Positions 51,401 to 64,000 of a stretch of 64,000 bases of DNA are shown here, in pieces (the stretch's first letter is position 1; every line of letters starts with the position of its first letter). Under the pieces are notes generated by a model. The model saw only the letters and a list, made by a program, of their open reading frames with translations. It ran no database searches and was not told the DNA's origin. The stretch lies in NCBI GenBank assembly GCA_013398295.1, contig VZSF01001213.1, forward strand, positions 124,250-188,249. Reading direction: 5' to 3'. A program made the translations under genes and the position numbers. This DNA comes from Chionis minor (lineage: Eukaryota > Chordata > Aves > Charadriiformes > Chionididae).

Positions 51401-54150
51401 TTTCAGTGGGCTTTGCATTGTAAGCAGCATTTCATCCTTTTTGTAGCATGTTTTACAAACTGATTTTGACGTGTAGCTCTCTAACAAAGAGCAGATTTGC
51501 TTCTGTACGCCTGACACCACTGATGCTTATTGCACAGCAAGAATAGCGTCATATATTCAGGGTCAAATCTCAGATGCACTCTAGAAATCTTTACGAAGCC
51601 AAGGGAAGAGAAGGCATTAGTCAAGCCCTGGAGGACCGGTAAAACTTTTTAAGGGCCCCTATTGGAGGCAGCGTGCTGCTCCCTCAGCCAGGCATCCCTT
51701 CCATCCCTAGGTAGCCCTGATGCAGCGGGGCTCAGGAGCCACCTCCGTGGTACACAGGAATGCACACCCTGAACGGGGCATTCATCTCCTCCTTCCTCTG
51801 CACATCTACGCAGTAAAACTCATTATTTTACAGCATGCAGCTCTGTCTCTGCACACACACACTACATAAGGTCTCCTGCTTGTGGAGGCTACGGGCAGAA
51901 CTGGGAGAGGCAGAGGGTGATTTTTCGCATGAACTTTTGGTCAGTGTATCAGTAAAAATCCAGAGATCTAGAAATCCCTCTTTCTGTCACTAGACTCTTT
52001 TCTCCTTAGGGGTTGTAGGCAGAGGGAACCCTTCTGATGAAACCATTCTTTCCAATAACGTCAAGGAGCAGATGGACTATGCATATAAACTGATGATGCA
52101 TAAAGTAGCTTCTCATTTTTCTGGGTTGATGGAAAGACAGAAAATTCAGAGAGGAAGTCCTGAATACTTGTAGTTACAGCTGCAGTTAATTCATAGAAAT
52201 GTGATTTGTCATCTGGATGAGGCTGTGGTGACCTTTAGTATGAACTCTTCGAGCTGAGCTGGGTGCCGCTGAGTGCTTGTATGAAAATGAGATTAGGAGC
52301 TTTGACCCTACCCCCTGTTCTCTTTGGCTATGTTATGTGGTTAATACATTGATACTAATGTGATCATCTTTATTTTTAAATATGGGGCTGACTTTTATTA
52401 TTGCAATACAGCGGAAGATAGTTTTGGATGCTGCACTAGCAAAAAAGAAATTCCTCCGCGGACAGACAGTATAACCACAGTACCAACATACTCTTTTAAA
52501 TTGGCATGTGTTTTTCAAGTCTGGATTTTTCTGTCTAGATCCCTTTTGTTCTCCCACCTCTTCTCAGTGTAAATCAACTTCTGCGGTTCATTTTTATCTC
52601 TTTTGAGATTTATAACTGTGTCCCCATCAGCCATTCATTTTCTACACTGGTATTTTCCTGCTTCATCTGCAATCATTACTACTATTGCGCTATTCATTAT
52701 AGGGAGCTTTCACCTCAGTTTTTTCTTCTAGTTACAGGCAAAATACTTTGTCCTGAGTCTCCAAGAAACATAAGCGAGGGTGTTTTGGCAGTACTTGTGT
52801 GAACTTTGCTTCTCTCTCTTCTGGTACATCCGCCCTCCGTGAACAAATGCTTATTTTAAAACTGGCACACAATTGGATGGTGATTTTACAGATGGAGAAC
52901 TGACTAGTGCTGGTCCAGAATTTCTCAATAAAGCATTTTTTTCACAGGAGGATGTTAATTTGTCTAAAGCAAAATCGTGGGAATACATCGGTTTCAATTT
53001 TACTTTTCTCACAAAGATTTCTCGGGTCTGGGATGCGTTTTGCTGGGCAGTAAGGCTTTAGAGCAGAAGATTGCACGGTTGCTGCAACGCTCCTGGGGAT
53101 AAATGGGATCCCACACGGAGAAAGCAGAACTGCCCATGGGCCTCCTGCCTCCCCACAGGCTGTTTTGCTGTGGGGCTTCTCCTCAGCCTCCTTGAGGGTC
53201 ACACTGCAAACTGAACTGGTCATTAAACATTAAGTAGAGAGAGGGGTGCATATGCAGATACGTAAGTGAAAGACACTAATGACAAGAACCGTGTAAGGCA
53301 GGCAGTCATCTGTATTATGGTTGATGCCCCCATTATTTCAGGGATGTTTCTGTTCTAGTTTTGATTTATTTCTTGTCAGCAGTCTCAGAAAAGGTTTCTG
53401 CAGTGAAAAGTGTTGCTGGGACAGGAGTTGGCTGATGACCCAAGGGCACCATTGAGCTGGCAGAGGTGTGCTGTATCTCAGGTAGCTTAGGGAACCTCCG
53501 GGCAGTACTGGACTGTCCAGTTTGACATATCCTTGCAGCAAGGTTCATCTCTCACAATGTAATCTATCTAAAAATCGGGCTCAAGTATTTTGGATTTCCT
53601 CAGTGGAGGAATGTGCATACTTCTAGGTCCAATCATCTCATCGCTTGTGATTATCTGCCTTTTGGAGGTGCCTGCCTTCCCCAGTGTCTATAAAGGAGCC
53701 TGGACAACTAGCTAAGGGAGAGTGCTAAACCTTAACATTGCTGAAGTTGTATATGAGGAATCCCCCTCTACGTGATTTTCTAAGGCCATGCTGGAAGTCT
53801 GTGACTCAAGAAGAAACTGAACCAGTAAACTTTGGGCCTATGCAACTACTATAAGGTGTGATTTCTCCTACCTACCTACATGCAGTTCAGATAAGTCTCT
53901 GAAGTACAGTACTGACTTCTTCTACAATGTATTTATATGGCACTTTACAAATTTTCTTCTAGTACAATTTCAATTCTCAGAATCCTCAGTTTGTATGTAA
54001 AAAGGAACGTGCCTAAAGCTGTACTGAACGACTTCCAGTGCAAGAGCTTGGAAGCCCTATATACCTTTGGGAATTGCTGTTTAGGCACTAACTATGAGCC
54101 TTTGATTTCAGTAATCCAAATGGACATATCCTATGCTAAAAAGATTCTTC

Positions 54151-54220
54151 TTTTATTTTTTTTCCTTTTTTTTTGTTTTTGGGGTTTTTTTCATATGTGC
54201 TGTTTTACAAAAAAAAAATA
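54151..54220 (+). repeat. T-rich run followed by A-run
   Basis: Several T-runs separated by CC, G and GGGG groups are followed after about 20 bases by an A-run of nine. It is simple sequence with no further feature. Confidence 0.75.
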
Positions 54221-55239
54221 ATTTAGTAACTTGACAGTTGGGCAGTAAAATCAAAGGATGCCATTCTGTGCATGCACAGAGATTCGAGGATTTTTGGTGT
54301 GGAAATTTCCCGGTATATGTCCCAGAGCCTTTTGCCAGGGTAACAGATTTCCCATCAGCCAGCGATCATTAGGAACAAGTACCAGGTGGACAGCAACTGT
54401 AAATCAAAAGCAGCTTCTACAAAGAAATTGACATTGCTGCCTGCTTTGAGAGGATGGTATTGCTTAAATGACAGTGTATTAGGAGAGAGGGGTATTGTCA
54501 AATTGTTCCCTGAAGAAAGATAATTTGAAAATAAAAGTGCTTCTAGCTTGGTCTCCACAAAATTATGTTTTTCTGTCTCCCCTGTAACAGTAAGTTACCA
54601 TGACTGTTGAGTAGATTAATCTAGAGCAAGAAAACATTGTCATTACGGTGTCTTTTCTCTTCTTTTGAATCACTTTGAAGTGCTAGGCATTACTCTTCAC
54701 TACATATTTTACCATACCATCGCTAGGAGTAATATTTTCCTTTTAAGAGAAGTATTTAAATTAAGTGCATAATAAGCTGGAAGAACCAAGGAATCCTGGT
54801 TTTGTTAAAAGTCCACAGGAGTTTTACCATTAACTTCACTGGGTCTAATGATTAACCCTGAAACTGTAACACAAGTCCGGATGCTGAAACGAAAAGAAGT
54901 AACTCAACACTTAGCCTATTTTGGGAACCAGCATGGTGCAGAGGGATTTCTAACACGGATGGGTTCATAGATACCTTTCTGTATGACTCTTTCATTACCT
55001 TTATCCATCACAAGCAAACTTTCAAAGATCTAGTTTCCCAGCTTCAGTTCAGTGTCTGTATTGAATTGTCTCATATAATTGTCTTCTCAAAAATAGATTA
55101 AATTTGTTAATTATTTTAAATTTTAGTCTAAGAAGTGCCAGTCATTTCCAGGTAGTTATCAAACTTTGCCATTATTGGGATTTTACAGTGCTAAACACAC
55201 TTACACAAATGTGCTTTGGAATAAAATGCCCCAAAACAA

Positions 55240-55458
55240 TAGAGTGTGTTTATAATTCATATGGCACTTTTTATCTTTGGAGTGCTTTGCAAACATTAAC
55301 TAATTAAATTGTACAGGTCCCCTGTGTGTTCAAATATTATAATTATCCGCAGGTTAGTGACTTGCTCAAGGCCATGCAGCAAAGCAGAGGATGAGCTGGG
55401 ATCAGGAACTGTCTGCCTTCTAGTCCCATGCTTAATCCACTACAATGTGTTGCTCCAG
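55240..55458 (-). mobile_element. MIR-like SINE remnant, nearly full length
   Basis: The + strand reads as an inverted amniote MIR: 'gtgctttgcaaacattaact' from the 3' tail, 'tataattatcc', 'agtgacttgctcaaggccat', 'gcagaggatgagctgggatc', and 'tagtcccatgcttaatccac' from the tRNA-derived head. The segment between 'attatccgc' and 'aggttagtgac' is shortened relative to the consensus I remember. It is the best-kept ancient SINE in the window. Confidence 0.82.
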
Positions 55459-56668
55459 AGTGAAGCTTGAGTCATTAGCGGTTAGGCATGTGAAATGCAT
55501 TTTATTGATAGGGAGGCAGACATTGTGTAATTGCTTGAAGAGCATGACACCGAAGAATGAATTATAAATAACATCATGCATCGTTGCTACTCAGTTAGCA
55601 GTTTCTACACCTATTTGGCATCTGTTTCCCCTGTGATTCGTTATTCAGCTTTTTCTGGTTTTTTTCTTTCTACATCAGCACAGAAAGCAGAGGCAGAGCT
55701 GTGTGCATTAAGAAATCCAGAGCTGTGGCAAATACTCATCAGTGCAGATTAGATAGCAGAACACTGCCAGAAAAAGCCACAATAAAACTACCTCAGTGAA
55801 CTGCTACCTTGACTTACTGATAAGAAAAAGAAAGACCATTGTCCTCTGCTGTCACTTGAGCCAAATTTACTTCTTTTTTCATTATCTAGATCAGATAAGT
55901 TTTTATCTTTCCTCTTCCATAAGGCAGTTCCTGTGATTTTGTGACAGACAAACATGCGGCACAATTAAATCTTAATAGCAGTGCTTATACTGATTTATGG
56001 AAAAATGTTTCCTGAGTGTTTAGATCAATGCATGTAAAACCACAAAAAAAGTTGTGTAGGTTGCAGGTATGTAAGCTGCATGCAAAGGAGGGCACTATTA
56101 AGAGGGGAACACTGTTTAGCAAGGCGTAATTGAGTGAGCATGTGAATAGAGGGGTCTTAAAAACAAAATAAAACAAAACAGAAAAACCACAATTCTTTTC
56201 TACCTTTTTCTTTTTTTCCTGCACAATGGCAAAAGATTGTGCTAGGTTTTCCCCTTTATTAGTTCAATCCTCTTTCACTAGTAGTGACACCGCCGCAACC
56301 TCATTTCTCACAGCAAGTTCTTTTTAGGCTGGAGATAAAGGGGAGTGAAAGGAAGTTCCTGGATGATGGATATGGAAGAGTTCTTTGTGCTGAGCCTGTG
56401 TGCCAAGGAGGTGTTGTTCTCCGTGTGTATGTGACTGAGGACACGAGTGTTACTATTTTGGACACATCAAGGAAAGGATAATTGGAGCTTAAAGCCACCA
56501 CACATATGAAGTTACTGTAGCCAAACTGAAAGGAACTGAGGGCTGAACCGAGGAGCACAGCAACACAGTGGCTGAGATAATAGCATCTAATCCTGAGGTG
56601 TGTCAGAAGTAATGACGGTCGCAGGTTCCAGAGTTGAAGCCAAGCACCTTCATCATTATAGCCATGAC

Positions 56669-56723
56669 AAAAAAAAAAAAAAAAAAAAAAAAAAAAANNN
56701 NNNNNNNNNNNNNNNNNNNNNNN

Positions 56724-56753
<30 letters not shown>
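56669..56753 (+). repeat. Poly-A tract containing an assembly gap
   Basis: There are 29 A (56669-56697), then 26 N (56698-56723), then 30 A (56724-56753). The N block lies wholly within the homopolymer, so the true A-run length and anything hidden in the gap are unknown. Confidence 0.97.
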
Positions 56754-56756
<3 letters not shown>

Positions 56757-58079
56757 ATGTGTCAAAATGTGTAACAAAATGAAGTTTTGGGTCACTTTTT
56801 TGTTTATTTACCCTTCTGGGATACATACTGAGTTGCCACAGGATACAGCAGTGCAAGGAAATATGAAAACTGAGGCGGGCAGAAAAGGGGGAAGAGACCA
56901 GGGTGGATCAGAGGAGGCATCAACAGCCAAACCACTCTTGCCTAGCATGATCACTAAGCTTAGGCAATGTGGAGCAGGCTGGCAGGTACTGAGGTCAGAG
57001 GCTGCCATAAAAAATACTTATCCTAAGGCCTGTCTATAGTATCTGCTGCTGGTGGAAATCTCCAGCATTGCAAACGGAGCCTAAAATATGAAATAACCTA
57101 GAAATGACCAGAAGCTGCCAGCAAGCATGAAAAGAAATACTTGCATTTATGTACTCGCTAACAGTCAGCGGGAGTCTCAATCTTGTCAAAATATGTCCCT
57201 CAATTATTTGCATTAAAAATACAATATTTAGCATGGGGCTGGGATGCTGCGTGATAAAGCAGGGACAGACAGTGCTGTCAGACAGACAGCTTCACATAGA
57301 GGTTGCCATGGTGTTTCTCTTACAAACTGATGGCCATTGCTATTTCTGTGATCAGTTGCTTGTCAGGGCCAAAGAGTCAAACCATTTATAAGTAAGTTCA
57401 CAGGAGGAACTGGAATAATGACTGAAATCTCAGTCATAAAAGTTTCAAAAGCAGAGTAACGGGATAATATTGTATAATAAAATATTTGCTGAGAATTATT
57501 TACTCAGCTGAACAGGTTGATTCCCTTTGCACTCGATATTTCTGCTTCCGAACTACCTGCTGTCTGTATTGCCACATCATTCCCGAGATTCTTAGCTGCT
57601 ACTAAGGCATAGTCAAAATGAAATGTGTTTTTCCTCTTGCTTGAGAGGAACTACCAAGTACTCACAGTTCTGTAAGAGGTACATCCTTGTCAATACGCTG
57701 CATGGCATAGACGTACCACTATCCCCATAAGCTCGCAGCATGCGTGAAATACTGCGGGTACTCAGAGCCAAAATGAACCGTAACAGCACAGGCGCTTGAG
57801 ATGAGGTGCAGATTGCCTGCTTTGAGGGGGTCTGGTGGAGGTACTGTGAGGTGATAAAACAGGTGACTGGCTCCAGCAGTGTTTCAGAGCGCCTACACAA
57901 GGCATCAACACTCCCGCAATACAGTCAACACAGAGTTAAACGCCCTGAAGTCCAACGGGGAGAGCAACCAACTTCCTAGAGCCAGCTGCTTGCCTGCTAG
58001 ATAGGTGGCTATGAGTCATCTCTGCTCTCTTTGGAGCTTCTGACCTGTGGTTGCTCATTAAAATACAGTTTGGTGGAAA

Positions 58080-58100
58080 GAAAAAGAAAAAAAAAAAAAA
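58080..58100 (+). repeat. A-rich run
   Basis: A-runs of 3, 4 and 15 separated by single G lie in a short purine-only stretch. It is simple sequence. Confidence 0.8.
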
Positions 58101-58281
58101 GGCTTATGTTCCCACCTTCCCACTGTGGAAAATAAGAGATCAAGTACTTTGTTCTGAGCTCACCTATTTCTACCCATTTTAAAGCCCAGGGCATGTTGTC
58201 CTCTTCCTACCAGCCTTCACTCTGTTTAAAAATGCGACAGCCAGCGGCAGCAGTGGTGCAGCCACCCACGTCTGGCATAAA

Positions 58282-58345
58282 AATGCAGTGGTTAGAGCAC
58301 CGACTCGGGAAGCCAGATACCTACATTTGCCAGTTCTGGAACACA
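58282..58345 (+). mobile_element. MIR-like SINE head fragment
   Basis: The phrase 'gtggttagagcaccgactcg' followed by 'ggaagccagatacct' matches the tRNA-derived 5' part of MIR (the 'gtggttaagagcac...ctggagccaga' region). Only this head is recognisable; the core that should follow is too diverged to call. It is not a functional tRNA gene, because no cloverleaf can be completed. Confidence 0.5.
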
Positions 58346-61300
58346 AGGCTAGGGTGCAAAAGATAGCCAGGAGCGGAGCTACAACATCCTTTCCCTCTTA
58401 TTTTTCCTCCTACACTTGTGTTTTGGATTGGGAAGTGACTACTACAGATCCCCTTTCTGTTGAATCCATGTTGTCAGGTGTGTTTTAGCCATTTTCTTAG
58501 CACAGACAAGGTTCTAGCCCCAGAGGCAAGGGTTGGGCATGTCTCCCCATCGTTTCTGGATCAGAGCAGAGGCTGGGTGGGAGGCCACAGCCATTCAGCT
58601 TTCAGGCGAAGTGGAGAGGAACATAGTTAAGTTTTAGGTATCCATGAGGTTGGTTGGAGGATGTCTGGGTGTTTTTTGCTTCAGTGCCTGGATACTGTAG
58701 GTTCTAACCAGAGTTTTACTTGTCTGCTACGTTTCCCACTGACAAAAATTCAGCATGCAAATACTTAGCAACCTCGCCGACTGTATTTTTGCCTGCCCTA
58801 TTGCTTAGTTGTTAAAAAGGGACCTTTATGAAAAGAAGTGTACAAAATGTAGAGTCATGACTTCACGATAGTGTATTGCTGTTTGTGTCAGCTTTAGGAA
58901 TAAATATTTTTCCAGTAAGACAAATGACTATAATTTAATTGACATGGGAGAGGACGGTCAATGTTATGGTTTCTAGTTGCCATTTTTCCAGTGCATATTG
59001 ATTTCGGTTGAGGGCTAATGGGATAGGGGTGATTTTGTCCCAGTGCCCTTTGATTAGGTACCAACACAACTGTGAAATAAAATCTGTACCAAGGGATACT
59101 ATGGGACTGGTACCTGAGATATGTTTCTGAAGAAGAAGGAGACTCTACATGGAGAGTGGAAAAAAAATTGTGGAAAAAACCAGTATCAGGCTGTGATAGA
59201 GCTAATAACTTAGAGTTTTAATTTTTTTTACATGATTTTGTCATCTCGGTAGCAGATTTCTGTCTATCAGAAATGTAAGATTTAAGAAATGGCAAAATCA
59301 AGCAAACAGTAAAGATGACCAGCATTTACTGTACACTTGAAGCAAGCAAATGTGAGAGGTTCAAAAGATGCGGTGCAAAATCTTGAGAGAAAGTAGATTA
59401 TTTGTGGGTTTCCAAGGCCCAGTGGAAAGTGCAATTATATAAATCAAGAGAAGTTGCTTTGAAAATTTCTTTTTCACTTTCAACGTTTACTATGCCAACC
59501 TGGCCATTTTAATTGAGCATTATAAAGGATCCAAAATGTTTCCAGTACAAATGCTTTCAACTGCTAGCATGCTAGAACATTTTTATGATTCATGTTATTA
59601 TTCTAATATTTTTGCTAGTTTCTTGGGCGTTGGCCTCAGACTAATTTTACGGTACATTTGAGGCCTAAACCACAGCGAGAAGGACTGAAGGGGGTTATTC
59701 ATGCACTTGGCTTTCTACAGGTTTTTCTTCTCTCCACCCCCCACCCCCTCCCTGTGGTGGGACTGTATCCAAAAGCCAGCTGTATGATGATGCTTGTTTG
59801 AGCACATGCAGTAGATCAGAATTTGTCAGTGAAAAGGAGCATTCCACATAGTCCAAATCCCAGCATAGGAATTTATACAGCTATGACATTATATTCGTGT
59901 TGTTCAATATTCCAAGTAATATTCTAGAAGTTTATCTATTTTCCCTGGAGTCTCAGTTTTAAGTAAAAAGCACTAAAGACTAGGTTTTTCAGTGTTGTGT
60001 TGGGAATAATACTACTTAAGCAGCAGAATTCTGGGAGCGGATGGTTATTCCAGCCTGTATTTCCTTTTTGTGCAATGTCTGCCTACTCTAGATTCTCGCT
60101 AATGTTTTCCTTTTGGTTAGTGATTATTTTTTAATAAGAAAATATGATCTACCGTGATCCAGAATTACCACTAAGTGACACCTGGGCTTTGACTCTGGTC
60201 CCGTGCAAACTAATGGCAGATCTCCTAATCACTAGCTTAGTGTTAGTTGGGACTTCTACAGCAATTACATTTGAAGAAAGAGTTTTAAGCAAATGGGAAG
60301 ATCCTAAAGTCCCTTTCACACTGAGGCTTTGTGCTTACTCTGCAGTAAGTGTTCCTCAAGCTTGTCTAAATCCCCTGCAATTGTCTGGGGTAACTTAAAA
60401 TTCCTAATTGTCTGTGTTCAATTTCCAGAGAGAGCATGTGGGGCTGTGCCAGGTCAGCTGTTAACCCTTTTCGTTTTTTCAACTCCAGGTATGAAGCATT
60501 TTATTGTGTATTATATAATGTTCTGTTTTATTGACAAAGTCTAGTAGCAGTGCTTTTCAGCTTTCTTTCCCTCTTTATGTCATGGCTGGGGGATATGTGG
60601 GGCTGGGCAAGGTCCAAAGTTGATTTTTGCTATCGCTTTTTATATTTTGGGGCTGGGAGGGTGGTGGTGTGCATCATGGGAAAGCTGCAATTTTTTTTTT
60701 TTCCAAATCCCAATGATTAAAATACGAGGAGAGAAAAAAAATATCCTGTCTGATGTTTGATAATGCAGTTTAAAATGTTCAAAGTAGTCCACTGAAATTG
60801 GGTAACGAAGTTAATGTGAATCAGTGTCGCTCGTGTTATAATGGGTCATTGCCAGTTACCATGAAACAGCCAACAGGCAAAGCTGTAAAATATAGGAAGA
60901 GGTTTTCTCAAACATCTCCATGCTTTTTTTTTCAAGGAGGCCAAAATTTTAAAACCTTACTGTGTAATGCACCTAGTAGATGCCCTGCTTTAGAGAGCAG
61001 AGTTTACACACAAATTCAGTAGGGGGGTGACTGGGAGGTTTCGGTGAGTGTTGTGATTCCATAAGGTGTCTTGGATTCTCCTTGCTTGCCCAAGTAGAAA
61101 TGATGTCATTTGACAGAAGGGATGCACCAGCGCTGATAGGGTTCCTGTTTTTGTTGGATTTGTTGCTGTTGGTTTATTGGGTTTTGAAATAGTGGGCAAT
61201 GAAATGTCCACTCTCAGTGTGCTTGCTTGCTTGTTTGTGCTCCCCTCTTCTTTTGTTTGCTTTTTTGGGCCCCTAAAAAGGTTCCTTTGGATTCATGTTC

Positions 61301-61650
61301 GTTGTGTGATAAGTGTAAACCCATCAACTCACTGTTTTATCGGCTCGTAGTAATCTGTGGGCGCTCTATCTGTGGAGTACGGAAGGAAAAACAACTTCAC
61401 ACATTCAGTATAAACAAATAAGTTGCAGAATAAATCTAATTCTTCACATCTATAAGTAGAGCTAAGCTTCATAATGAAATTAAGAAGGCAGCATGTTTAA
61501 GAGCAATTAGACTTTCAAATTGCTAATGAGTAGTCAAATACAGAAATTGTTCCTCAAATCTACTCCCATCTCCAATTTGCAGTTAATTGCATTACAGCCG
61601 GTATATTTATAATAAAAATTTGCAGGCTCTTAATACTCAAACATTTTCAA

Positions 61651-61665
61651 AGCAGCAGCAGCAGC
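61651..61665 (+). repeat. AGC trinucleotide repeat, five copies
   Basis: Five exact AGC units lie in AT-rich intron. It is short enough to be stable in most genomes. Confidence 0.92.
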
Positions 61666-62140
61666 AACTTCTCTGTTAAAACCAATACAAATCTTTGAAG
61701 GTTTCCTTGGGTACGACGTTGGGACAATACGTTTATTTTTTTAAAATCCTTTGAATTTTCCTTGATCTGATTGAAATTATCAGTGCAACTTCAGCAATTA
61801 TTCTGAAGAGCCTACTAGTCTCCCCAAATGTTGTGTTTCTAAAACAAATTTATATTTCAGATAAAATTTGAATGCAGGCTCCTTTAGCCAAAATTAGCAA
61901 TAATATTCTGTATAATCACCAATTGTATTAGCTTCTGTTCTATAGGGAACCTTTTCAAGGAGGCTTATGTTGTTCATTTTTTGCTTTTTTCAAAATGTTG
62001 TCAATAGTTTGCTGAAAAAATTGCCCAAGAATTTACATGTGGAGTTTATGCGTACCATAACAATGAATCCTACGAATGAGGCCCCTTGAACAACATGCAT
62101 AGTTAGATGTAGATGAAAGTGGCATAAATCATCTCATGTA

Positions 62141-62162
62141 CCAATACTAAACCAATACTAAA
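62141..62162 (+). repeat. 11-bp tandem duplication
   Basis: The unit ccaatactaaa is present twice exactly, followed by the first two bases again. Confidence 0.92.
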
Positions 62163-63291
62163 CCACTGCAAGTTTGTTGGCTCTGACTGGAATGAGATGA
62201 GACTGAGATGTAAAATTTTGGTGAGGCAAATAGCTACTAATAAAAACAGAAACTTGGAAGACAGATATAGGGTCTTTTATGTCTTTTTAAAATAAAGGAC
62301 CAAATTGTTCAAGAAAGTCACATCTGTCAAACCTCATTTAGACCATATGGACCTGCCTGTAGAGTGAAAGGTGGAAATGAGGCCAATGAGATGAATATTT
62401 AAGTCAGTGTATCATTTGAAAGTATGAATTCTTATGGAGCACTTAAAACTGCTTACACTGCTAGAGGAGTATTCACCACAGCTGGTCTTGCTTCTTGGAG
62501 TATGGCATTATTGCAGTTTAGGAACAGTAACTGCTTGTCAGAAGTGAAGTCTGCTACAATTTAATACAGCTATGTGAGTGTATGTATTTCATTTGAATGA
62601 AATTTCATGGATGCCCAGTTGTTGGTTTGTTGTTTTGCTGGATTTTTTTTTTAATTTTGTATTACTAAAGTTATCTTTTTCCACTAAGCTTCAAGAAAGT
62701 TATTCTTCCATAAAATTACACTCAAAATTATGGTATTACAGTTATGAAAGTACAGAAAAATTCTTAGATATTCGGTTTTCTTTGTGGTGGTAGGGGAATG
62801 GAATGGATCACAAAGTCATGAAGAAACATTTTTTTGTAGGCTCCATTCCCCTTACTGGGCTCATGAAATCTGCAAGTTTTACTCAAAACTCATCCCACGC
62901 AAATATTCTGCACCTGCTGAACTCTGTGGATGGCCACAGGCTGGGACTGTTGCTCCAGTTCGTAGATATCTAACGAACATGTTCTTTTCTTGTTAAATGT
63001 TGAGCGTTTTGTCCATACTGCCTCCCCTGATCCAGAAGTGCCCAGATCCACCATTTCACTGGTGACAAAGTGATATTATCTGTGAGTTTCAGATATTGGC
63101 GGGCACAGTGTGGCTCTTCGCCCTTGGTGTCTTGCAAACAGTACAGCTTTTGCTCTTGTATAATTTACCCCTGTTCTTCTTTTTAACACCTCATTCCACA
63201 GGCTTGGCCAGATGGGAGATGTTTGGCAGCTGGAGGACCCAGATGCCGAATACTGGAATATAGCTTTCCTGCATTGGCATGTAGGTTCATG

Positions 63292-63339
63292 GCTGGCTTC
63301 TTGGCTTGCACCTCTGCTAGCTTCTTGGCTAGCTGTCTA
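63292..63339 (+). repeat. Imperfect 24-bp duplication
   Basis: Two 24-base units start gctggcttcttggctt and gctagcttcttggcta; their last eight bases differ. Further GCTGTCTAGCTGG-type words follow, so this is a locally cryptic repeat. Confidence 0.75.
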
Positions 63340-64000
63340 GCTGGCAGCTGTAGCGCTGCCTCTGGGGCAATGTTAGGGTCAAGCTGCTATGGAGTTGGAT
63401 GACTTTCCTGATCGGAATTACCCTGCCGGACACCATTTTCACCTTAGTTTGCTTTGACTCTCCACTATTCAAAGACGAACGTTTGCACTGTTCTGTTTTA
63501 TTCCTGCCGTTTGTAAGACTAACTCGAAGCAGTAGTTCTCATTTGTCACCAGTTCAAAAAGAAAAAAAAAGCATTGCAGAGTACACTGTTTCACTTGTTA
63601 GGATTCCCATTCAATCAGTAGGAATGTAAGGCCCAAGTCTGTAGTTGCAATTCATCTCTGGAACCAAATTGTAACTAGAGAGCACAGGCTTTAAAAAAAA
63701 AATATATTTCTTATGTCTAAACTTTGATTGCTTTCAGCCGTGAGTGAATCTAGCCTCCGTCAAACAGGAAAAAAATACACATTTGGGGAGAAAATCTGGA
63801 TCATTTTTAAAGAAAAAGGGTAAACAATAATGATCATGATAATAAATAGGACATTACTGGTAATAATTAAGAGCGCTGCCAGAAGAAAATGCTTGATCTT
63901 TGCCTGATTTGGAATGTCCTCATTACATACTTTAGTTTTACCTCAGGTTTTTGTTTGTGGGTTTTTGTGGGTTTTTTCATAAATGAGGTAATGAAAAATT

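Larger units (their letters stand above)
47664..64000 (+). other. KLF12: KLF12 intron (3' part outside window)
   Basis: The intron after the acidic exon runs off the end of the window; no downstream KLF12 exon (basic linker or C2H2 fingers with TGEKP linkers) is found. It holds MIR-like SINE remnants near 48.3, 55.3 and 58.3 kb, a poly-A tract with an assembly gap at 56.7 kb, T/A-rich runs near 54.2 kb, and small simple repeats near 61.65, 62.14 and 63.3 kb. In 48.5-54.1, 58.4-61.4 and 62.2-63.2 kb I recognise nothing beyond short chance open frames. Confidence 0.85.

Noticed and set aside
56301..56795. 164-codon minus-strand ORF containing unknown residues
   Set aside because: It runs through the poly-A tract and assembly gap, giving a poly-Phe stretch with undefined residues; it is an artefact.
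58282..58345. Possible tRNA gene
   Set aside because: Only the head resembles a tRNA; no anticodon or T-arm pairing can be completed, and it fits a MIR SINE head better.
47664..64000. Search for KLF12 zinc-finger exons
   Set aside because: No C2H2 pattern, TGEKP linker or RRIHRCDF-like block was found in any frame, so these exons are taken to lie beyond the window.
1..64000. CRISPR array, operon, phage or defence system
   Set aside because: No regularly spaced repeats with unique spacers and no dense bacterial-type coding; gene structure and repeats are those of a vertebrate intron.

Overview
The window looks like bird nuclear DNA, with large introns, CR1 retrotransposon copies ending in the ATTCTATG-type octamer repeat, very old MIR-like SINEs, and no bacterial gene layout. 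It contains one gene I can support, KLF12, a Krüppel-like zinc-finger transcription factor, on the + strand. I recognise it from memory of vertebrate KLF12 proteins; no database search was possible.

Two KLF12 coding exons are present. The first (31831-32371) is the large internal exon with the PVDLS co-repressor (CtBP) binding motif, a Ser/Thr/Pro-rich stretch and the HIIHPVPPSSPMNL and IPVVVQSVPVVYTAVRSP blocks. The second (47528-47663) is a short exon with the acidic DSDDDDLPNVTLDSVNETGS segment. Both have consensus AG acceptors and GTAAG donors, and the reading phase joins correctly across the 15.2-kb intron between them. The start codon exon(s) must lie upstream of this window, and the exons for the basic linker and three C2H2 zinc fingers must lie downstream.

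The rest is intron. Positions 1-31830 hold decayed LINE remnants, three clear CR1 copies (one inverted at 1983-2375, one internally deleted at 13515-14345, one 3' fragment at 22575-22843), simple repeats, an AT-rich block and an unexplained coding-like patch near 12.0-12.7 kb. Positions 32372-47527 hold a pyrimidine-rich and a purine-rich tract, a GC-rich stretch with a 190-codon ORF, a 49-bp minisatellite (4 copies), small tandem duplications, a likely LTR-type avian repeat, a CR1 fragment and a CpG-dense patch just before the second exon. Positions 47664-64000 hold three MIR-like SINE remnants, a poly-A tract interrupted by an assembly gap, and simple repeats.

I found no tRNA, rRNA, CRISPR array, operon, nested protein-coding gene or novel defence-type system. 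The most useful leads are the CpG cluster flanking the second KLF12 exon, the ordered variants in the 49-bp minisatellite, and the unexplained patch at 12.0-12.7 kb.
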